Part shown: piece after piece, positions 58,076-64,000 of the stretch | Layout: each line of letters opens with the position of its first letter | How positions within the stretch are numbered: the stretch's first letter is position 1 | DNA from: Sphingomonadales bacterium Ga0077531 | GTDB taxonomy: Bacteria; Pseudomonadota; Alphaproteobacteria; Sphingomonadales; Sphingomonadaceae | Length of the DNA: 64,000 bases | Assembly: GCA_001464915.1 (NCBI GenBank) | Contig: LNED01000017.1 | Location: forward strand, 1-64,000 | Direction of reading: 5' to 3' | Notes under the pieces: generated by a model | What the model was told of the DNA's origin: nothing | Database searches by the model: none | Seen by the model: the letters and a program-made list of their open reading frames with translations, nothing else | Made by a program: the position numbers and the translations under genes

Positions 58076-59287
58076 ATGGTGACACCCGCGCCTCCTCCGT
58101 CCGGTCAACGCATCCTCGCGCTCGATGTGCTGCGGGGGATTGCCGTGATCGGGATCGTGGGGATGAACGTCCACGCCTTCGCCCTGCCGGGGCCGGCCTA
58201 TTACAATCCCTTGAGCTTTGGCGGAGTAGGCCCGGTCGATTACTGGGTGTGGCTGGTGAGCTTTGTGTTCATCGAGGACAAGTTCCGCACCCTGTTTGCG
58301 ATGCTATTCGGGGTGGGCTGCCTGATCCTGTTGGAGCGCGGCGGGGCCAAAGAAGGTGGGCGCCCGTGGCGCGCGCATTATGCCCGGATGGCGGTGCTGC
58401 TGGTGATCGGCATTGCCCACTCCACCTTGCTCGCCAGCAATGATGTGCTGCGCGCCTATGCACTGGCCGGGCTGGCTTTGCCGCTGCTGGCCGGATTGTC
58501 AGCAAGGGCGCTAGTGACGGTCGCGGTAGGGCTTATCTTGGCCCATCTTGCCTTTGGCTTGACCGCGCTTGGTGCCCCCTTGGTCGATTTTCACGCGAAA
58601 CAATTGGGCACTGACGCGCTGCTGTGGGCGGAGCGGCAATTTGGCCGCGACCCGGCGGCGATTGCCGCTTTGCTCGAACAGGGCCGCGAAGGTTTGGGGG
58701 CGCGGGTGCTGCGGCGCGGCGCAGGGATCCCGGCGCAATTGATGACGGTGGCGGCGTCCTTGCCGATCAACCTCGCCGCCATCGCGCTCGGCATGGGGTT
58801 GTGGAAGGGCGGGATGCTGAAGGGCGAATGGCGCAGCTTCCTGCTGCAACGCCTCGCCGCAGGAGCGGCACTGGTGGCGATTCCGGCGCTGTTGGCGCTG
58901 GCGGGGTGGCTGGTCTGGGCGGGCTTCCCGGCCGCATTGGTTGGCCCCGTGGCGCTGGTGCTGTCCGCCCCGTTCGATACGCTGCTGGGAGTGGCCTACG
59001 CCGTGCTGGTGATGGCGTTTGTTTCACGTGGAACAGTGGTGACCCGCGTGCTTGCGACGGTTGGCCGGTTGTCGCTCACCAACTACCTGATGACGAGCGT
59101 GATCCTTGCCGCGATTTTCGCGCCGTGGGGGTTGGGCCTGTTCGGCGAAGTCACCCGCTGGCAGGCGTTTGCGCTCGGTCTGGTGCCGGTGGCGGCGATG
59201 CTGGCATGGTCGCCGCTGTGGGTCGCTAAGGTCGGCCAAGGGCCGTTCGAACGGCTTTGGCGGGCAGGGGCTAGGACGCTTTCCTAA
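58076..59287 (+). CDS. DUF418 membrane protein
   Basis: A 403-residue membrane protein of the DUF418 family with about eight helices. It begins RILALDVLRGIAVIGIVGMNVHAFA, the family start, and ends with GRLSLTNYLMTSVILAAIFAP-like sequence. Its role is unknown; distant resemblance to acyltransferases suggests membrane or envelope work. Its end overlaps the convergent CaiB-type gene by four bases. Confidence 0.88.
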   Translation: MVTPAPPPSGQRILALDVLRGIAVIGIVGMNVHAFALPGPAYYNPLSFGGVGPVDYWVWLVSFVFIEDKFRTLFAMLFGVGCLILLERGGAKEGGRPWRAHYARMAVLLVIGIAHSTLLASNDVLRAYALAGLALPLLAGLSARALVTVAVGLILAHLAFGLTALGAPLVDFHAKQLGTDALLWAERQFGRDPAAIAALLEQGREGLGARVLRRGAGIPAQLMTVAASLPINLAAIALGMGLWKGGMLKGEWRSFLLQRLAAGAALVAIPALLALAGWLVWAGFPAALVGPVALVLSAPFDTLLGVAYAVLVMAFVSRGTVVTRVLATVGRLSLTNYLMTSVILAAIFAPWGLGLFGEVTRWQAFALGLVPVAAMLAWSPLWVAKVGQGPFERLWRAGARTLS

Positions 59288-60435
59288 CCGTCCTCACCGT
59301 GGATCGGGGACGGCCGATCAAACGCCAGTTCCGCGTCCGAGAAGGTGAACGGACTGCGCACCCCGGCCATCCCACCAAGCTCTACCCGCATGCCCCTTGC
59401 GATCACCTGCGGATCGGCAAAGACCTCGTCCAAGCGGTTAATTGGCCCTGCTGGCACTCCTGCGGCGTGACAGGCATCAAGCAGGCCTTGCTTGCTCCAA
59501 CCCGCTGTTGCCGCCGCGATTTCGGCGTCCAAAGCTGCCGCGTTGGCGGTGCGGTCGCCATTGCTGATGAAGCGCGGATCGCTCGCCAGATGGCCCAATC
59601 CCAGCACTGCCATCAGCTTGTGGAACAGCCCGTCATTGGCCGGCGCGAGGATCACATGCCCATCGCGCACCGCGAAAACCCCGTATGGCGCGACCTGCGC
59701 GTGGGCATTGCCCATCCGCGGCGGATTGTGACCGGTGGTGAAATAATAAGTCGCCTGATTGGCGAGCAGCCCGACCGAACAATCGAGCAGGCTCATATCG
59801 ACCTGTTGTCCTCTGCCGGTTCGCACCCGCATCAGCAGTGCCGCCTGCACGCCGTTCGCCGCCCACACCCCGGTGGCAAGGTCGCTGATTGAGACGCCCA
59901 TCTTGACCGGATGGCCAGCCGGTTCGCCTGTCAGCGACATCAGCCCGCTCATCCCTTGGGCGACGAAATCATACCCCGCCTCGTGCGCACGCGGCCCGGT
60001 TTGGCCGAAGCCGGTGATCGAACAATAGACGAGAGCAGGATTGGCGGCCGACAATGCACTGTAATCCAGCCCGAACTTGGCGAGGCTGCCGGTCTTGAAG
60101 TTCTCGATCACGACGTCCGCATCGGCGCACAACGCCTTGACCCGCGCCAGATCACCCGCATCGCCAAAATCCGCGATGATTGAGCGTTTGCCCCGGTTGC
60201 AGGCGTGGTAATAGGCGGCCTCGCGGTGCACCTTCCCCGCCGCGTCGGTGCGCTCGACCCAAGGCGGGCCCCACAGCCGGGTGCCGTCGCCTTCCGGGCT
60301 CTCCACCTTGATCACATCCGCGCCCAAATCAGCCAGGATCTGCCCGCAAAACGGCCCCGCCAGCACCCGAGCCAGCTCGACCACTTTCAGCCCGGCGAGC
60401 GGTGCATTGGGGTTGCGTGGTTCGGCCAACCACAT
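59284..60435 (-). CDS. CaiB/BaiF family CoA-transferase
   Basis: A 383-residue class III CoA-transferase. It has LKVVELARVLAGPFCGQILADLGADVIKVE, the catalytic-Asp region in QVDMSLLDCSVGLLANQ, and PRMGNAHAQVAPYGVF. It moves CoA between carboxylic acids. It lies three bases downstream of the esterase-like gene in the same direction, in a minus-strand operon with the two-subunit CoA-transferase. The acyl substrate is unknown. Confidence 0.92.
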   Translation of the reverse strand: MWLAEPRNPNAPLAGLKVVELARVLAGPFCGQILADLGADVIKVESPEGDGTRLWGPPWVERTDAAGKVHREAAYYHACNRGKRSIIADFGDAGDLARVKALCADADVVIENFKTGSLAKFGLDYSALSAANPALVYCSITGFGQTGPRAHEAGYDFVAQGMSGLMSLTGEPAGHPVKMGVSISDLATGVWAANGVQAALLMRVRTGRGQQVDMSLLDCSVGLLANQATYYFTTGHNPPRMGNAHAQVAPYGVFAVRDGHVILAPANDGLFHKLMAVLGLGHLASDPRFISNGDRTANAAALDAEIAAATAGWSKQGLLDACHAAGVPAGPINRLDEVFADPQVIARGMRVELGGMAGVRSPFTFSDAELAFDRPSPIHGEDG

Positions 60436-60437
60436 GA

Positions 60438-61322
60438 CTATTCGCCCAGCTGTACGCGCAGGAAAGCCACGCTGTCCGCCAGCACCGGGCCTTTGCTGCG
60501 GAAGGGTTTTGACAGCGCCATCACCACTTCTTCGTGATCGAGCGGGCCATAATTCTTCACCTCCACCGGCGCGCCCAAGGTGCGCAGTTTGGCAGCGAGG
60601 TTATTGGCGTTTTTGGGCCTGACAGTCTCATCACCGTCCGATGTCACCAGCAGCAGCGGCGGTGCATCTGCGCGGGCATAGGTGATCGGCTGGGTTTCGA
60701 CGGGCTGAGGCCATTGGCTGAACGCCGCGATCGATCGGGGGCTGTCGAAGGGGTAAAAATCATAAGGCCCGCTGAGGCCAACCGCGGCTTTCACAATGGC
60801 GGGATCGACCCCCGCAGCCTCCAATCGCTTGCTATCCAGCGCCAGCATCACTGCCTGATAGGCACCTGCCGAATGTCCCATGAAAACCACGCGCTCAGCA
60901 TCACCGCCATATTCATAGGCATTGGCCGCGACCCACGCGACCGCCTCCGCGCCATCGTCGAGAAAAGCCGGGAACCGCACATCGGGCACTTTGCGGTAAT
61001 CGGGAATCACGACCAGAAAGCCGGCTTTCGCCAAGGCGCGTCCGGCGAACGCATAGGATGTGCGGTCACCCTTGGCCCAGCCGCCCCCGTACCAGAAGAT
61101 CACGACCGGCCGGCGTATGTCAGTCGAAGTTTCAGCCCCCCAGATATCGAGTGTTTGACCGTGCGAGCCGAACGCAACGTCCTCGGCCACCAGCCGTGCG
61201 TTCACCCCACCACCCATGGCGCGGTCGTAGTAAGACAGCAGCCGCGGCGGCGAGGTGAATGCAAGAAAGCCGCCGATCATCAGAAGCAGCCCGAACAACG
61301 CGATAGCAATACCACGCAGCAT
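60438..61322 (-). CDS. Alpha/beta hydrolase (esterase-like)
   Basis: A 294-residue alpha/beta hydrolase. A signal-anchor helix (GIAIALFGLLLMIGGFLAF) comes first; the oxyanion FWYGGGWAKGD and the nucleophile GHSAGAYQAV resemble hormone-sensitive-lipase-like carboxylesterases. The start at 61322 overlaps the upstream CoA-transferase stop. An in-frame extension toward 61487 lacks protein-like sequence. Confidence 0.88.
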   Translation of the reverse strand: MLRGIAIALFGLLLMIGGFLAFTSPPRLLSYYDRAMGGGVNARLVAEDVAFGSHGQTLDIWGAETSTDIRRPVVIFWYGGGWAKGDRTSYAFAGRALAKAGFLVVIPDYRKVPDVRFPAFLDDGAEAVAWVAANAYEYGGDAERVVFMGHSAGAYQAVMLALDSKRLEAAGVDPAIVKAAVGLSGPYDFYPFDSPRSIAAFSQWPQPVETQPITYARADAPPLLLVTSDGDETVRPKNANNLAAKLRTLGAPVEVKNYGPLDHEEVVMALSKPFRSKGPVLADSVAFLRVQLGE

Positions 61323-61972
61323 CACGCCTCGTAACGTGCGGTGGTTGTGGCGGCGATTTCGGCCTCGGTCACACCGGGTGCCATCTCGATCAGACGGAAG
61401 GGCGAGGCGTGATCGGGCCGTGCGAACACCGCCAGATTGGTGATCACCATGTCCACCACGCCCGCGCCGGTCAGCGGCAGGGTACATTGGGGGATGAACT
61501 TCGGCGTGCCGTCCTTGGACGTGTGGTCCATAACCACGATGATTTTCTTGACCCCGGCGACCAGATCCATCGCGCCGCCCATCCCCTTGATCATCTTGCC
61601 CGGGATCATCCAGTTGGCGATATCGCCGTTTTCGGCCACTTCCATCGCGCCCAGCACGGTGAGGTCGATATGCCCGCCGCGGATCATGCCGAAGCTCGTC
61701 GCGCTGTCGAAATAGGCGCTGTGCGGCAGCTCGCTGATGGTCTGCTTGCCTGCGTTGATAAGGTCGGGATCAACCTCGTCGTCATAGGGGAACGGGCCAA
61801 TGCCCAGCATCCCGTTTTCGCTTTGTAGCGTGACCATCATGCCTTCGGGAATGTGGTTGGCGACCAGCGTCGGGATGCCGATGCCGAGGTTGACGTAGTA
61901 ACCATCCTGCAATTCGCGCGCGGCGCGGGCGGCCATCTGGTCGCGGGTCCAGCCTTGGGGGAGTACGCTCAT
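61322..61972 (-). CDS. 3-oxoacid CoA-transferase subunit B
   Basis: A 216-residue beta subunit of a succinyl-CoA:3-ketoacid CoA-transferase. [11 protein letters not shown] contains the catalytic Glu of the family, and the rest ([35 protein letters not shown]) is typical. Together with the alpha subunit at 62835 it transfers CoA to acetoacetate. A lipoprotein gene is inserted between the subunits. Confidence 0.94.
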   Translation of the reverse strand: MSVLPQGWTRDQMAARAARELQDGYYVNLGIGIPTLVANHIPEGMMVTLQSENGMLGIGPFPYDDEVDPDLINAGKQTISELPHSAYFDSATSFGMIRGGHIDLTVLGAMEVAENGDIANWMIPGKMIKGMGGAMDLVAGVKKIIVVMDHTSKDGTPKFIPQCTLPLTGAGVVDMVITNLAVFARPDHASPFRLIEMAPGVTEAEIAATTTARYEA

Positions 61973-62838
61973 TGGCCTTGTCGTCCTTGGCTGGGGAACA
62001 CCGGCTCGATCAGGAACCAGCCGTCGCCGATCAACGGTTCAAGCTCTGCTCCGGCTTCGGGGTTGCGCAAATATTTGTAGCGTTCATCGAAATCGACGCG
62101 TTCATCCCCGGCGATCGCAATAATGCAGGTGATCCCGGCAAGGTTATCCTTGCGCTGCTGCTTGCGGTCATCGCCGTCGCGGCGCAGCGAGATGATGTCT
62201 TCGCCGCGCGGGTCGAGCCCGGATTGTTCGAGCGCAGTGCGTAATCCGCCCGATTCGTTGACCGACAGGTCGGACAGCCAGGCGATCACCACGCCGGCTT
62301 CGCGCAGCACCGCGAGCCCAAGCGCAAGGCTGGGTTGCTGCGCCGGGTTGGTAGGAGGAGCAAACACGCCGCCTTTGGGATCGAGATCGATCAGCGCAAC
62401 CGGCTGTTCCCCCACCGCGCACTGCCGCCGTTGGCCATCAATCGCGATCGGGTCTTTGAGCATGGCTGACAGCGGGGCCTTGCCGCTGCTTCCCGCTGAC
62501 GCCGCCGCCGCACCATAACGGACAAACTGGGCAAAGCCGGGGCGTTCGGGGGCTGCGGGGGCGGGTGCCACAGCCGGTGCTACAACCGATGGTGGCGGAA
62601 GAGCGGCGGGTAATGCCACGGCGACCGGTGGAGGCGCCGGGTTCACAATGACCACCGGTGTGGGCGACGGCGGTGCAGGTGTTACGGGAGCAGGGGCGGC
62701 CCCTCCACCTTCGCCATCGATCCTGCTGCCCGCCATCGCTGACCCGGCGATCACCGGAATGGCCACCGCGACGCAGCCCGAGAGCGATGCTCCTGCCAGA
62801 GCCAGCAGCGGCAGAAACGCCAACCTGCGATTCATCAC
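61969..62838 (-). CDS. Lipoprotein with HAD-like C-terminal domain
   Basis: A 289-residue lipoprotein. The signal ends in the lipobox LSGC; a Pro/Ala-rich linker (residues 45-95) follows. The C-terminal 170 residues hold [26 protein letters not shown] and [10 protein letters not shown], which match the four HAD motifs loosely. It overlaps both CoA-transferase subunit genes by four bases. An outer-membrane-anchored phosphatase-like protein is possible. It may be a class B acid phosphatase relative. Confidence 0.75.
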   Translation of the reverse strand: MMNRRLAFLPLLALAGASLSGCVAVAIPVIAGSAMAGSRIDGEGGGAAPAPVTPAPPSPTPVVIVNPAPPPVAVALPAALPPPSVVAPAVAPAPAAPERPGFAQFVRYGAAAASAGSSGKAPLSAMLKDPIAIDGQRRQCAVGEQPVALIDLDPKGGVFAPPTNPAQQPSLALGLAVLREAGVVIAWLSDLSVNESGGLRTALEQSGLDPRGEDIISLRRDGDDRKQQRKDNLAGITCIIAIAGDERVDFDERYKYLRNPEAGAELEPLIGDGWFLIEPVFPSQGRQGQ

Positions 62839-63557
62839 GCTGTCTCCCTTTCCCGAACGGTACGAAACTCGATTTTCTTGTCATAGGGCGCGCCGCAGAC
62901 GATCCGGTTGACGAAAACGCCCGCCAGATGGATCTGGTCAGGATCAAGACTGCCCGCCGGAACCACCTCCTCAACCTCGGCCACGCAAACCTTCCCGCAG
63001 GCCGCAGCGGGCAGGTTGAAATTGCGCGCAGTCTTGCGGAAGATCAGGTTTCCGGTGGTGTCGGCCTTCCACGCCTTGATGATCGACAAGTCGGCGAAGA
63101 TCCCCTGTTCGAGGATGTAGGTCTGCATCACGCCGTCGCGGTCGGGGAAGTCCTTGTGTTCCTTACCCTTGGCGACTTCGGTGCCGACCCCGGTGCGGGT
63201 ATAAAATCCCGGGATGCCAGCGCCGCCCGCGCGCATGCGTTCAGCCAGCGTGCCTTGCGGGGAGAATTCGACCGCCAGCTCGCCCGAAAGGTACTGCCGC
63301 TCAAACTCCTTGTTTTCGCCCACGTAGGAGCTGATCATCTTGGCCACCTGCCGCGTGCGCAGCAGTTTGCCGATGCCTTCATTGTCGATCCCGGCATTGT
63401 TGCTGGCGAAAGTCAGGCCGGTCACCCCACTATCGCGGATCGCATCAAGCAGCCTTTCGGGGATGCCGCACAGGCCAAAACCCCCGGCGGCAATCAGCAT
63501 GTTGTTGCGGAGCACGCCATCAAGCGCGCTGGCGGCATCGGGATAGATCTTTGTCAT
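62835..63557 (-). CDS. 3-oxoacid CoA-transferase subunit A
   Basis: A 240-residue alpha subunit. AAGGFGLCGIPERLLDAI and LTFASNNAGIDNEGIG are the family's CoA-binding signatures, and FSPQGTLAERMRAGGAGIPGFYTRTG completes the core. ATG 63557 matches the family start; a GTG at 63596 is also in frame. It heads the minus-strand operon that ends with the CaiB-type gene. Confidence 0.93.
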   Translation of the reverse strand: MTKIYPDAASALDGVLRNNMLIAAGGFGLCGIPERLLDAIRDSGVTGLTFASNNAGIDNEGIGKLLRTRQVAKMISSYVGENKEFERQYLSGELAVEFSPQGTLAERMRAGGAGIPGFYTRTGVGTEVAKGKEHKDFPDRDGVMQTYILEQGIFADLSIIKAWKADTTGNLIFRKTARNFNLPAAACGKVCVAEVEEVVPAGSLDPDQIHLAGVFVNRIVCGAPYDKKIEFRTVRERETA

Positions 63558-63844
63558 CAGGCTTGCCTGCTCGCTCACTGGTTCAGCATCGGACACACCG
63601 TCAGCGGAATGTCATGCGGGGTGATTAGAGCCTTCCTAGCGACCTGTCACGCCTGTGCGAGCCATCGAGTCGAATCGCGGTTCATGTTGCATTGCGATAT
63701 GCCCATTTCGGCCAATTTCTTGCCGTGCCTTTGGGCAGATGCCCTAAAAATAGGCAGTTCTGTGCAATGTTTTGCATAAAGCAGCCGTGAATCGGATGAT
63801 AGATGTAAGATTTGCAACTCACTATGTGGCTTTCGCACTTGCAC

Positions 63845-63903
63845 AAGGAGGATCTGTGCTGCATATGCGAAGTGCCTTTCAGGCATCCTCTCCCAAACTT
63901 ATC
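63845..63903 (+). ncRNA. Candidate small regulatory RNA
   Basis: AAGGAGGAT can pair with the downstream ATCCTCTCC, enclosing a small GCCT-TTC-AGGC hairpin; a terminator follows directly. This gives a compact structured RNA with an anti-ribosome-site segment (CAUCCUCUCC), as in several alphaproteobacterial small RNAs. The 5' end is not known. It may instead be the leader of a short peptide starting at GTG 63856. Confidence 0.35.
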
Positions 63904-63930
63904 AGCCCGGCCTCGTGCCGGGCTTTTTTT
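63904..63930 (+). terminator. Intrinsic terminator
   Basis: AGCCCGGC-CTCGT-GCCGGGCT is a perfect 8-bp stem followed by a run of T residues, the clearest rho-independent terminator in the window. No annotated plus-strand gene precedes it, so it implies an unannotated short transcript. Confidence 0.85.
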
Positions 63931-64000
63931 GTCCGGCGCAAATTTTGAGGCCTGCCGGGTTTTTTTCTCACTGCGGCAATTCGCGGCGTAGAGTTCTGCT

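Larger units (their letters stand above)
63558..64000. other. Intergenic region with a candidate small RNA
   Basis: No recognised gene lies in these 443 bases to the window end. They contain a structured segment and an intrinsic terminator (63845-63930). A minus-strand 79-codon frame (63647-63886) begins after GGGAGAGG, and a plus-strand frame begins at GTG 63856 after AAGGAGGA; neither has a known family. Confidence 0.5.

Noticed and set aside
1..64000. CRISPR arrays, prophage genes, insertion sequences and tRNA or rRNA genes
   Set aside because: No regularly spaced repeats, transposase motifs, phage structural genes or cloverleaf-like sequences were recognised by eye. A tRNA scan could still find one.

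Overview
The window looks like chromosome of a GC-rich alphaproteobacterium of the order Sphingomonadales, closest in style to Erythrobacter, Porphyrobacter or Novosphingobium. This rests on a CtrA response regulator beside RpoN, a DUF4167 protein, the lnt-metK linkage and Sphingomonadales-style intergenic palindromes. It is an inference from protein style and gene order, not from a search. No rRNA or tRNA gene, CRISPR array or insertion sequence was recognised.

The window has two parts. Positions 1 to about 44.2 kb look like an acquired accessory island. It ends at a tyrosine-recombinase integrase (42890-44104) that starts just beyond the 3' end of the core gene trmB (44237-44968), in the same orientation, as islands do at tRNA genes. 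The left boundary is not visible. From 44.2 kb to the end is core chromosome: trmB, a membrane HTH protein, ctrA, rpoN, lptB, ppa, hisS, prfA, prmC, DUF4167, lnt, metK, DUF418, a CaiB-type CoA-transferase, an esterase and a two-subunit 3-oxoacid CoA-transferase.

The island is almost entirely an electrophile and oxidant defence locus. It holds Dps, a hydrolase-OsmC fusion, two msrB-msrA pairs plus a third divergent MsrA, a peroxiredoxin, a glutaredoxin, a TlpA-like redoxin and a cytosolic sulfite-oxidase-like molybdoenzyme with a flavin reductase. It also has an RclA-like flavoprotein disulfide reductase, an RclC-like DUF417 membrane protein, azoreductase, glutathione transferases, metal transporters and RidA. 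Sugar-phosphate enzymes that can feed NADPH production (6-phosphogluconate dehydrogenase, ribose-5-phosphate isomerase, a second GAPDH) and an island-borne arginyl-tRNA synthetase complete the set.

The most interesting signal is the control layer. Seven sites share an OxyR-like layout of tetranucleotides spaced exactly 11 bp (YTAT-N7-ATAG-N7-CTAT followed by TGG). They lie upstream of dps, the OsmC fusion, msrB-msrA, a decayed oxidoreductase gene, the sulfite-oxidase-like operon, gnd and the cluster leading to the third msrA. One LysR-type gene (7964-8854) sits between two of the sites and keeps a cysteine where OxyR has its sensing Cys199. A second operator, a TATATGCGC-type palindrome, occurs twice before this LysR gene, once between gap and rpiA, and abuts the start of a MarR gene (32197) whose C-terminus carries a four-cysteine motif. 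A related MarR gene (3400) carries the same motif and is preceded by a ten-residue cysteine-rich reading frame. I infer a cascade in which thiol-sensing MarR proteins control an OxyR-like activator and metabolic genes, and the activator controls the repair genes. Local regulator-operator pairs (TetR at 4.6, 25.7 and 42.2 kb; LysR at 28.4 and 37.4 kb) run the other cassettes.
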